Source: Circinella umbellata (taxonomy: Eukaryota > Mucoromycota > Mucoromycetes > Mucorales > Lichtheimiaceae). Taken from it: a stretch of DNA of 64,000 nucleotides. The stretch lies in contig JAIWNF010000020.1 of the NCBI GenBank assembly GCA_025093555.1, positions 124,001 through 188,000 on the forward strand. Reading direction: 5' to 3'. The notes beneath the pieces are model-generated. The model searched no databases. It worked only from the letters and a program-made list of their open reading frames with translations, and was not told where the DNA came from. The position numbers and the translations under genes are program-made. The number at the start of each line of letters is the position of its first letter. Position 1 is the stretch's first letter. Below are positions 36,001 through 46,940 of this stretch, piece by piece.

Positions 36001-38094
36001 TGTGATGATCAACAATTGTCTTTTAATAATGGAATGTATCGACCGTCATATTTCAATTTGCTTTTTGATCATGATCGTCGACGGGGCTCAATAGCAAGTA
36101 GCGCCACATCAGCAGAAGGTTCAGGAACCCCTGTATTAGATGGATTATATAGCTCATCCGGACGGTCTGTAGTTTCCGATGATCGACCTACGACAAGTAG
36201 TGGGCGTCATCGATCAAGTACGGCTTACTCAAGCAATTTCAGTACCACAACACCGAGTATAATGACTCCCGGATATATGCATCCCGAACATATACGACGA
36301 CAAGGTCCAGATGACTGTTCGTCGCCACGTAATGCTGTTGGAACGCCTGATTATCTTGCACCTGAAAGCATTCTAGGTACAGGCCAAGATTCTATGGTTG
36401 ATTGGGTACGTTTTTGTTTACTACAGCTGTTAATACATTCATAGATATATTTGATGCAGAAAAAGCAAATACTAATATATTTATTATTAATAATATATAG
36501 TGGGCCCTTGGTGTTATCTGTTACGAATTTTTGTACGGCTATCCACCTTTTCATGCAGAAACGACGGATAAAGTATTTGACAACATTTTATCTCGACGTA
36601 TTGATTGGCATGAAGATTTAGTTCCAATTTCACCTGAGGCTCGTGACTTTATGGAGAGTCTCATGACACTCGATCCAGAAAAACGATTAGGTAGTCGTGG
36701 TCCTGAACAGGTCAAAAATCATCCTTTCTTTAAGGATATAGAATGGGATACCCTATTATCTGAGTCTGCGTCTTTTATACCGCAGCCCACCGACATTGAA
36801 GATACCGATTACTTCGATTCTCGAGGAGCTACCATGCTCATGATGGATGAGGATGATCTAGAAAGCAAACGACAAGTAGAACGCGCAAAAGCCATTATCC
36901 AGGAGCAGAATCCCGAAAAACTGACACCTTTACCGGGCGATAAGGATAAGTCATCTACCGAAATGGCATTAGAATTATCCGTATGCCGTGATGATTTTGG
37001 CACATTCGTGTATAAAAACTTGCCAATGCTCGAAAAGGCCAACGAATCAGCTATTCGCAAGATACGTCAGGATAGTATAGTAGCTAGTGCAAAAAATGCT
37101 ACTTCAAGCACTTCTGCCGGAGCAGCAAATTCAGCTCGGTCATTGCCTATTTCGAAGAAGAAGATTGCTAAACGCGGGTCATTATTTGATTTGGATCATC
37201 GTCAAGCCATATCATTTCCAAATACTCCGCATAGTCTCTCACCTTCCACATCGACTAGAATGACTCCTCGAAGTTCTAATGGCCAACAACAATCATACCA
37301 TCCATTAAAAAAACCAGCATTAGACTGGTCACCAACACGGGAACGTTCTGCATCGTCACCTGGTAACCACAAAACAAATATTAGTAGTCGTTTTAAATCA
37401 GAAAATTATCCTACACCACCGGTAGAAGAAGCTTTAACGCTTATGATTGCTGAACCCATATCACCACCGACATCACACCCGTTGGAAATTAGTACTACAC
37501 TTACTTCAAACATTGATACCTCCACTGCTACTAATTATAATTCAATATTACCTCCACCTCCACCAAAATTAAAAAAGGCTTTCGACTGTCTTATTGCAGA
37601 TGATAATCCAGTCAGTTGCAAGATTCTCGAGACGATCTTACACATGCTTGGCTGTCGTTGCGTCATTGTACGAAATGGTGCACAAGCTATTCGATGTGCC
37701 ATGGGCGATGTACAGTTTGATATCATCTTTATGGACATACGAATGCCAATTAGTAAGTGCAATTTGTTTTATATATATGGTTATGGAAGGGTTTATACAT
37801 CTTACTAGCAAGTATTAATTACGCCAACTCTATTTTTTATTTCTATCACTAGTTGACGGTGATGCGGCAGCACGAATGATTAAATCGATTCAAAATATTA
37901 ATCAAAATACCCCTATTGTAGCTGTTACTGCTTATGAGCGTACACCACATCAAGCCGGTCCGTTTGATGATATCATTTGCAAACCGATCAATCGGTCTCT
38001 TGTATCTCAACAAATTCGTCAATTTCGCAAACCTTCATATTCATCACCTATATCCTCATTAGCAAGCATTAATAGTAGAAGCCTCAAAGGCTGA
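30034..38094 (+). CDS. RIM15: Rim15-type (Greatwall family) PAS / AGC kinase / response-regulator protein
   Basis: Seven exons: 30034-31027, 31110-31805, 31961-33617, 33713-35686, 35811-36405, 36501-37752 and 37853-38094; about 2,469 aa, longer than yeast Rim15. Rim15 kinases act downstream of TOR/PKA, control quiescence and inhibit PP2A-B55 through endosulfine proteins. Residues 1-560 are Ser/Asn-rich. A PAS-like segment spans about 1080-1190 ('YLSPVWQDVTG' + 'LRADELIGTKMEELL'). A Cys/His finger lies near 1313 ('CRVCERL...EQHSVLC'). The kinase starts near 1650: Lys1680, HRD Asp1775 (codon split by intron 4), DFG Asp1793. About 155 residues separate DFG from 'GTPDYLAPES', the Greatwall-type activation-loop insertion. 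The response-regulator domain (about 2332-2460) keeps Asp2339/2340, phospho-acceptor Asp2384 ('FMDIRMP'), Thr2415 and Lys2433, so it looks competent. Confidence 0.93.
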
Positions 38095-39675
38095 AGCAAC
38101 AATAACATTGTCATCACCTTCATTCCGCATGTACAAATCAACAAAACAAAAAATCGTCCACTCTATTCTTTAGATTTATTTACACTATTTTTCAAAGCAA
38201 ACATTACGCATACATATACATAGGTATACATCACACACATACAACTTCTGGCTTTTTATTTTTATTCTTATTACATAATAAATATCTGGGAAAAGCCAAT
38301 TATTCATTTAGCATATACAAGCATGATGTATTTTTTTTATTACTATGCCTTATTAAATCTTGGCTTTAAACTGCTGTTTTTTTTTCTTGTTCTTCTATGA
38401 GTTATGAAAAGAATATACCTGGGTTGATTTTTGTCACTATTGTTAGAATTTATGAAAAGTACTAATGGAACAAGGAGGATCACCAAACTAATCAAGTACT
38501 ACAACTAACGATATTATAGATATATTAATGGGACTGCTTTTATGCATCTATAAAGTAATCAATAAAGTATGAGTTATTTTTCTTGGTATTATTGAATTTT
38601 TCGATGGCATATCCCTTCTATTCACTTAATCATGCGTGTGACCACTATGGGGATAAAATCTAAACTCGCTCGGTTATATATGCAAAAAAAGGTATGAGTT
38701 TTTTTATATCAGTGGATTGATATATAAAATTAATAATATATATGTTCTCAAAAGTATAGTGACAAACCATTCTTGTTTTGTTTTTTTGAAATAAAGGCTT
38801 TTATTGTTGAGACCTACTTGATTCATTTATAGTTGGGTTGAACTGTCTATTATTTGTATTTGCCCAAATATGTTGTTTTTTTACTGCACTCAACGATATA
38901 TCGTGTTTACTAAACTTGCGTCTCAAAACAATGTGCTGATAAACAGTTTGACAATCATAAATGTATATTTGGTTGTACAACACTTTATATACCTTCAAAA
39001 TTCTAGAAGGGTATTATCATGATACATTCATAAGAACACATAATGCACCTTTTGTTCTTATTACATTCATCACCAGAGGATTTATACTGATCTGAAAGCT
39101 GGTCTTAGGTTAACGATTGCTTTTCAGTTATAAAAAGAATACATTTTTTTTTTGTAGAAGAATAAAAAGAATACATATGTTGATATCATGTTCTTTCTTT
39201 GCTGCTCATCTATGATACTTTATTTTTGTGTCTGTATATAAATAAAAAGCTTAACATATATGTTTTTATCCTCTTCTAAATACAGAATGTAATTAGAAGC
39301 TCCTATAACACATCAATTTTTCTGTAAAATGATCAGCTTATTTTTTTTTCTGGTTTTTCGATTCTGTGACTTGTGATACATGCTTACCACCGAAAAAAAA
39401 TATTAACTTCTATCATCGTCTAACGTTTTTTTTTGTAGTCCAATAAAGATTCTATTCTATTTTTAATTTATTTCTACACTTTGTATTCTGTCTGATTGTA
39501 GTCTAATATTGTTATTCAGATTAATGTAAATATAATTCTATAGGTAATATACAATAGTAAAGCATAGTGATCTAGATATTGATATGAACGTTAGCATATA
39601 CATAGAGTTATTGTTGTTTGCTTATATTATGTTTACATGTAATGAAACATAACAGGGATACCCCTCATAGTTTTA
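38095..39675. other. Intergenic region downstream of the RIM15-like gene
   Basis: About 1.6 kb of AT-rich DNA. No gene or recognisable repeat family is seen. Confidence 0.5.
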
Positions 39676-40205
39676 CAAAATTATATTGATCGATCTTTTA
39701 CGTGTAAACCCATTATTACGTACTACCATTAAAAAAATAGATAGTATAAGGGATGGAAAAACATTTATCTATTTTGTGATCGCTCCATATAATAATGCCA
39801 ATTTTCCTTCTTATCCTCGCACAATCTGGCCCGGGAACAGCACAATCTATTTACTCGATGATCCTATCTATGTAAATCAACTTGAAAAAACCAATTGACA
39901 AAAATTTAAGCAAAAATTTTTCTAAATAAAGAATAAAATGTCCCATTTTATTACTAGTAGCACTTGGTGGAAAAAAGAAAACTAATTGATAAAATTATTT
40001 CTTCCGATGGAGCGGTATTAATACAATTAAAATCTATGCGTAAATGGCAAGCGTTCCCGCGAACAAAACACCGCGTACTTACAAAGAAATTTTTTGACGC
40101 TTATTAAAAAAAAAGGATGGATATGTGGTATATGTCTCTTTAGTTGAAACATTATAAAGAATATAATTTAGAAGCTGACCAAACAGAACTTTCTTTTGAT
40201 CATGT
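39676..40205 (+). pseudogene. Decayed coding relic of unknown family
   Basis: Several protein-like blocks lie in succession but in different frames. 39676-39898 reads '...IRDGKTFIYFVIAPYNNA...IWPGNSTIYLLDDPIYV' and then stops. 39961-40107 reads 'HLVEKRKLIDKIISSDGAV...FPRTKHRVLTKKFFDAY' and then stops. 40144-40205 reads 'LKHYKEYNLEADQTELSFDHV' followed by GTAAGT, as if at an old splice donor. These blocks are richer in G/C than the flanks. I do not recognise the family. The interpretation as a broken multi-exon gene is inference from composition and layout. Confidence 0.35.
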
Positions 40206-40523
40206 GTAAGTTTATTAATTGTTTACTTCATAGAATAAAAAAGTTAAATTTGATTACATTACTGTGAAATGTTTTTTTGTAAAGTAACACAAAAACCAAG
40301 TGTGAAACGAGTACCTTCATGGTCATGAATTTTCTAAGTGACTGCCGAAATTTTTAATTTTGATTGGTCAATGTGAGCATTTTGGACCTTTTTTTTTATT
40401 GTCGCCACACAAAAAAAAAAAGTTCAATCTTATAAAAGCTTTTCTTCTTTTCCTTTTCTTTTTTTTTTTTTCCTTTTATTTATTATTTTAACCTCTTTTA
40501 TACTTTTTTTTATTATCATTTAA
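40206..40523. other. Promoter and leader region of the ZIP gene
   Basis: About 320 bp. From 40440 to 40515 it is a T/C-rich tract (TCTTCTTTTCC... with a run of more than ten T) leading directly to the start codon. No gene is seen. Confidence 0.55.
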
Positions 40524-42014
40524 ATGGAAAAGCTTATACCTTTCATTTTGCTTTTATGGTCAATTTTACCTTTTGGGGTTCTAGCTCAAGGTATATAATA
40601 TTTACATATATGTACTTTTTTTCTATATACTTATTTTATCATACGGATCGATTATTTATTTATTTTTGTGAAATTTTATCCATTTATAGAAGAAGCTGCT
40701 GCCAACGATGAATGTATCAGGGAAGACCTTGACGATTATAATATGCCGTTAAGAATTGGATCACTTTTTATTATTCTTGGAACAAGTTCAGTTGGTAAGT
40801 AACAACAGTGGTCAATATACCAACTTATGATCATACTTACAATAGCAACAATGTTATTAAACAAAAAAAGAAACTAATTGTCTATTGGTCATTCAATATT
40901 ATAGGTGTCTTTGTTCCAATAATTCTTCACCGTATTCGTCCATATAGTAAAGGAAGTATTCGTGATTGGGTCCTTACTGCTGGCAAATTTTGTAAGTTTT
41001 CATAAAACACTTTTCATCAACAATGTGGGTCAACTTAAAAAAAAACAGAGAATCTAATCAATTGTTTTCGCTCTTATATGGTACTATCATTACCATTATA
41101 GTTGGTACTGGTGTCATCCTTGCAACAGCTTTTGTTCATATGCTTCCTGAAGCTCTGGAAAATTTTGGTAGTCCATGTTTACCCTCAGGATGGCAAACTT
41201 ATGGTTCATTCGCAGGTGTTTTTTGTATGATTTCCTCGTTTGCCTTACAGCTCCTCGAACTTTCAGCAGCCTCTTATATCGATAAATTACGCGCAAAACG
41301 TAATAGCAGTAGCGAATGCAACAATAGTCATGATAGCTTTAGTGATCCCGATTTAGAAAAAAAGAACAACGGTTTCGAACATGCTGGACACGTTCATGGA
41401 GGAGCATTATTCGAAGAAGACGAAAAAGCATTCCGTAATATTGGTGTTTTGATGCTTGAACTCGGCATTGTCATGCATTCTATTATTATTGGTATTACTT
41501 TAGCGAATACAGGTAATGATGAATTTGTCACGTTGCTTATTGCACTAGTTTTCCATCAAGTAAGTTTTTTTTTTCTTTTTATTGTTACTATATTATATAA
41601 TACATAAAAAAAGAAGAAGTCGTAAAATATACTAATAGATAATGATTAAATTTTAATCAGTTTTTTGAAGGTATTGCTCTCGGAACACGAATCAACGAAA
41701 TGGAACATAAATCTTGGGCCAAACCATTGCTCTTGGGTGTATTATTTGTTATAATGACGCCTATTGGTGTAGCCATTGGTATTGGTATTCATTCATCATT
41801 CAATCCAAACTCTTCATCATCTGTATTAGCCGATGCAATCTTGGATTCATTATCAGCTGGTATTTTGCTATACAATGCGTATGTTTCTTTGATGAGTGGT
41901 GAAATCAATCACAGTATGAAGTTCCGTCAAAGCTCATTTGGCTACAAACTGATCTGCTTTATCTGCATGTATATTGGCGCTGGTTTGATGGCTCTTATCG
42001 GTAAATGGGCTTAA
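40524..42014 (+). CDS. ZIP-family zinc/iron transporter (Zrt type)
   Basis: Five exons, 40524-40590, 40690-40794, 40905-40991, 41102-41559 and 41661-42014, give 356 aa with every junction in frame. ZIP proteins bring Zn2+ or Fe2+ into the cytosol from outside or from organelles. The N-terminus is a signal-peptide-like hydrophobic stretch ending 'GVLAQ'. TM helices follow ('RIGSLFIILGTSSVG', 'TGVILATAFVHMLPEA', and others). A His-rich cytosolic loop, 'HAGHVHGG', lies between TM3 and TM4. The metal site is intact: TM4 'VMHSIIIG' (His212) and TM5 'HQFFEG' (His238, Glu242; the motif is joined by the last splice). Zinc is the likeliest substrate by resemblance to Zrt1/Zrt2, but specificity is inferred. 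Confidence 0.92.
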
Positions 42015-43884
42015 GAAGAGATAATTATATCAAAACTACAAATTATATACCCTTTTCTCCCTTGTCTTCTTTTTTAATGTACATCATCCTTCTATTTGCT
42101 GTTAAATTTAATGTTTCATCTATATTCTACCTTTTCTCTTTTTTTTTTCTTGCATATATTTTATATATCAATTACAGCAAATCATATATCTATACATTGC
42201 GCTCATGTACTATCTTACATATCTATATACTATAAATAATAAAATTCTAGTTGACGGTTTGATACCGACTATACATATTTGATATTAAATTATACACTAT
42301 CTTGGCAAGTTACTTTTTTTTTTCTCAATATACCAATAAAAAAAGCACTGAATTGGTGTATAGATACATCACGTTTATACTTTGTTATTCTAAATGGAAA
42401 ATGTGGGATACGTTTAAGGTTTTTTTTTATATTCCATGTGATATTAATATGATATTTTCATCTTTTTTTTAGTGAATTAATTATGATTATAACCGACATG
42501 CATCATAATAGTAATTACGTTGCAGATTTCATAAATTAGCTTTGTTTCTCTGATCATTCTAGCGTACATCATGCTGGTTAAATAATCATGCTACTAAAAA
42601 AAGGTTATATTAGTGGTTTAGATTCTTTTTAAACCAGATATATTAATGAGATGTTGATCTCGGTAAGCATCGACGCTCATCAATTACTTAATAGTATTTG
42701 ATAAGCACCAACAACAAGTATTGTGATATAATTAGGGCCTATTATTATTTACAAATAAATATATTGGATTTATATTAAAGAGTGAAGAAAATAATGTTCA
42801 TACTTTCTATTACATGTAAAATATATTGTAATTTTTCACAACATTTTCAATATACACTTTACAGAAAATTAAATTAAAATCATCACATGATCAAGGTATA
42901 TTAAAACATGATGGTTGTATGACACGCGTAAGAAGCATGTTATACATATATATAATTAGACTATTAAAAGAGGAAGTTAGGGGTGTTTTAAACAGAGCTT
43001 TTTGACGGGTTACAGTTATTACAAAGAGTATTTGTAATGAGTTTGTCCATATGAATTTGTTTCCTTAGAAAACTTGGTGATTCAAACTTTTGCCTGTTTT
43101 TTCGCCATTTATTACGTTTATTGCTTCAAAAATATTGGAATGAACAACAATACTTGTGTCAGCATTGTTTCAGCACCACCTACTGCTTGGCGTTGTTTTA
43201 AAGCTGCTGTCATGATCACAACGCTAGTAGTGATTATTTTCATCATATTGGTCAATATCATGAACGACAACATCATGATCGAACTTGGAATGACGATTAT
43301 CCATATATACGTTATCTTTAAACTACATTTCTATCCATTTCCTCAGTCATTATTAGCCTTTTAGCTCAATGAGTGGTAAATATGTAGCGTAAAATGGATA
43401 ATAAAAAACCTGGTCTTTGTAAAAACCTGTAGGCTTATATCGGAGTAAATGAAAAAAAAAATAGTTATAATCTTTTAATCGTATTCAAATATATATAGTA
43501 TTTATAGCCTTTTGATAGAGAATCTATTTGTTCTCTATAACATGTTTGATCAAGAATGTATGTATTTCGAGATTAATTTTAATTATTTTTTTTTAAATAT
43601 TTTTTACTATTATCATCATTACTACCATTACCAAAATTTTGAACGGAAAATTATTTCCGTTTACTGATGAGATTCAAATTCTCGGTAAAAATGAAAAGTG
43701 GCTACTACTACTACGTACGTCGTCGTATGATGATGGTAGTAGTAGTAGTAGTAGTAGTAGTAGTAATAGTAATAGTATTATTTTATTATTATTGATCCGC
43801 CAAAAAAAAAAAATTACAAAAAATCATTTTTTCAAAAAACAAAAAATGCTTTTCGTTAATACTTATGTATTAAAGAATTCAATT
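42015..43884. other. Intergenic region with a TAG microsatellite
   Basis: About 1.9 kb of AT-rich DNA. The open frame at 43074-43364 has hydrophobic stretches but no family motif and is not called. A (TAG)n run lies at 43736-43765. Confidence 0.5.
43736..43765. repeat. (TAG)n trinucleotide microsatellite
   Basis: About ten uninterrupted TAG units, followed by a few diverged TAA/TAG units, 120 bp from the 3' end of the tRNA-Phe gene. Confidence 0.9.
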
Positions 43885-43888
43885 AAAA
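43885..43888 (-). terminator. RNA polymerase III T-run terminator of tRNA-Phe
   Basis: On the - strand, TTTT begins one base after the tRNA discriminator. This is the minimal Pol III termination signal. Confidence 0.7.
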
Positions 43889-43961
43889 TGCTCGAGATGT
43901 GGATTGAACACATGGCCTTTAGATCTTCAGTCTAACGCTCTCCCAACTGAGCTACTCAAGC
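43889..43961 (-). tRNA. tRNA-Phe (anticodon GAA), intronless
   Basis: Read on the - strand, the 73 nt fold exactly. The acceptor stem is GCTTGAG/CTCGAGC (one G-T pair) plus discriminator A. The D arm is GCTC...GAGC. The anticodon stem TTAGA/TCTAA carries the loop CTGAAGA, with anticodon GAA. The variable loop has 5 nt, and the T arm is ATGTG-TTCAATC-CACAT. A box (TAGCTCAGTTGG) and B box (GTTCAATCC) are present. There is no intron. This is the only tRNA gene I find in the window. Confidence 0.96.
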
Positions 43962-43964
43962 CTT

Positions 43965-44098
43965 CGACAATTGTCGCGTCTGAAGCGGGTTTTACTCCTA
44001 GTTCTGCGTCAGCTTCAAACGTGACGGCGAAGCGACGATTCCAACCCAGGAATCCGGGTCGTCGCCGGGTAAATACTTCTGCCTAACGTATTTACCCG
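43965..44098. other. Stack of inverted repeats just upstream of tRNA-Phe
   Basis: Three palindromic structures sit in a GC-richer patch. They are a 12-bp palindrome CGACAATTGTCG (43965-43976); a stem of 44032-44042 with 44049-44054 plus 44060-44065 (5-nt bulge); and, directly abutting, a perfect 11-bp stem CGGGTAAATAC (44066-44076) with GTATTTACCCG (44088-44098). The - strand between 44098 and the tRNA has no TTTT, so a Pol III transcript could run through both. Identity is unknown; it could be a structured non-coding RNA or a small mobile element. Confidence 0.5.
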
Positions 44099-46644
44099 TT
44101 ATTCCCCTTTGCTCCCCTATCCACGTTTTATCTTATTTATTATTATTACCTTCCACGTTTCCTCCCATTTTTAATATTGTTCTCTTTTACGATATTATGG
44201 AAGATCATTTTAATGATCTATAATTTATTATTTTTGTATTGCCTCTCATTGATCATATTGATCAATATTCTGTTTTAATTTATTTGATTTCGTTATTTCT
44301 TAATATTAGCATGATAACGATCATGCGGTTTTGCATAATATTATTATTTAATAATATTATCGTTTCATATTCTTATTTGAAAATATTATTATTTTTATTT
44401 TTGTTTTTATATAAATACCATTCAAAATAATAATAATAAAAAGAAAAGAATCAATTAACGAATAAACGAACTTATCAACGGAATTATCAATTAGTCTACT
44501 TGTTTCTTATTTTACTTCCTCACCTTCTTTATAATCATTTCCCTTGTGGCATAATTTATTGTGTTTCATCTACCGAAGAATCCTGGTTATTACTATTAAC
44601 GTTAAGGTGCGGCGATTAGTCATATAAATTTACAACGGATCTGACACAATTACAACATTGTATACTAGTTTTGTTCCATGAAATTAAAGAGAAGGTTCAC
44701 GTGATTTTGTGGTATAGAATTGATTTTTGAATGATCATGTGACCCAAGTATGTATAAATAGGGGCGGTTCAGCCACCAATTATCTTTTTTCTCGAACCCA
44801 ATATACAAATTTCGGTATCTTTTATTTTTTTTTTCCTCACATCGTAACATGTTCATTTGCAACATGATGCTTTTCTTTCCAAAATTCTGAATTATTTACC
44901 CACTATCGTCTGTAACTATAAACTTTTGACAATATAATAAGTAGCTTTGATTTATATGGGTCAAATTTGGACAAGACAGAATAACTACATGAAGTACGAT
45001 ATAGTTCAAAATATTAAGATAATAGCAATAATAATAATAATAATAATAATAATAATCCTAGCTCTTCAAAGACTCTCTTGAATTTTTTTTGAAAATCCTG
45101 GAACTATCCACGACTTGCTCTTTCTTGCTAGAGTCGACTGTTTTGGTTGATTAGAATCGACTTTTCTCGTATAAATAAAACATTATAGGAAGTAATAGAA
45201 TGCAATCTATTAATTAATATAGAAATAAAAAATAAAGTATCAAAGTGTTATAAATTATGTTTTTTAAATTGTCCCGTATCTAAAATGCAGAATTCCCTTC
45301 ATTAATAACAATTACTTTTTAAAAAGATCAACAATTGATATCTGTGAATAACATGACGTACATATTTTAACAATTGAGTAACAAGATAAAGTCGTAGTAC
45401 GTATTCGACCAGATTCTCTCCATATCAAGGAGTGTGATTTATTTTTTATATCATATTTTGAAGAGAGCATATTGGCAAGTGGCTTCAATGTTAATACTGA
45501 CGGTTAAGATGTTTTTTTTTTGAAATTGGTTGTTGTATATAATCGTGGTAAAGAGAGTACAGCACAGAAACATGTCTATTTTGTTGTTGTGGAGTGTGTA
45601 AAGATCCATCGAAAAACATGTTATGAGGCTATACATGCAGTGATAAAAATTGTTATAGTAACTATCACTGTTATATAACTATTATACGTATGTAAATATC
45701 TAGAGCCAATATACGTATACTGATCGATGACGAACCAATTTCCTTTTGTTGAAGAAAACTGACTCACCTATCAATGACCTCCATTATACCTTTTCTTATT
45801 TATAATAAGTAGCAATAATGATGGTACATACACACTGTTAGGATCAACTATAATAAACTATTCACTTTATCAGCTATAGTTCCTTTTTTATTTCGCAGGG
45901 TGTAGTCTTCTAGTATTGGTTTTCACAAATTATATTTTAATGCATGGATCATTCTTTCGGTCTATAAACCAGTACTAAAAAGACTTCTCCGCACATTATA
46001 TGCAGGGTTACCAACCTATCCAGGGTTTAATGTTTAAGTCAGTCGTCACAAGATCAGTAGTAAATGCATATTTAAGATACAAAAAAAAAAGCAAGGTTGA
46101 ACCAGAATTGTTCAAAGCCACGGGTTTTTTTTTCTGTCTTAAAAAAAAGCGTTTTTTTTATGGCTTTGATCTTGACAAGTGGTTTTTTTTTTCCTCGCAT
46201 CAAATGTTATACAGTGTACCACAAGAGTAACAATAGACACTAGTATTTGACTTTTAAAAAGAGAGACTATTGATACTTCTTCCTCGGGAAGAAAAAAAAA
46301 CATATATTTTATATTTGGATCAATAAATAAGAATAAATATTCTAGTTTAAACCTTATTAATTTATACATCGAGTATAAATATTTATTTATAGAGAAATAA
46401 AAGTGAGAAGTAAAAAAAAAAGGGATCGTCTTTTTTCTTTCGAGATTTTATATTAATTATTATTCAGGCACACGAAAAAAAAAAAAAGTGTGTTTTGTTA
46501 CACTAAAACCTTTTTTTTTTTCGTTTCCGCTGCAAAAAAGTGCTGTTAAGCAATCGAAAAGAAAAAAAAAAGTTTTTTTTTTTTTTTTTTTCTGCAACAC
46601 CACTTCTTTTTGATTATTATTCCTCAAACTTCTACTCGGGCAAT
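44099..46644. other. Intergenic region before KAP123
   Basis: About 2.5 kb without a recognisable gene. An (AAT)n run lies near 45026-45056. The final 200 bp contain alternating A-runs and T-runs, including about 10 A followed by about 20 T near 46565-46592. This strong poly(dA:dT) tract is about 55 bp before the start codon. Confidence 0.5.
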
Positions 46645-46898
46645 ATGGATGCTGTAAGTTTCTAATATAAATCTATTATTGTGTGATCTTTGGACTTATT
46701 TTCTGACTCTTATGAATATATGTATATTTAAATGTAAACTTAAATAGAGATCAGTAGAAGATCTTTTGTCTCAGTTGGCTAGAGCCACCGATTCAGATAC
46801 TATTCGTAACGTAAGTTTTAATTGGTTATAGCAATCAAATTGTAAAATAACAAGGTTATTAACGTGTATTATTTTTTTTCATACTTTTTGGTTCGGGA

Positions 46899-46940
<42 letters not shown>

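Noticed and set aside
43074..43364. Possible small membrane protein
   Set aside because: Hydrophobicity follows from T-rich sequence; there is no start context or homology that I can recognise.
46000..46230. 76-codon frame starting MQGYQPIQG
   Set aside because: Runs of Lys and Phe from A and T tracts dominate, and there is no domain or splice context.
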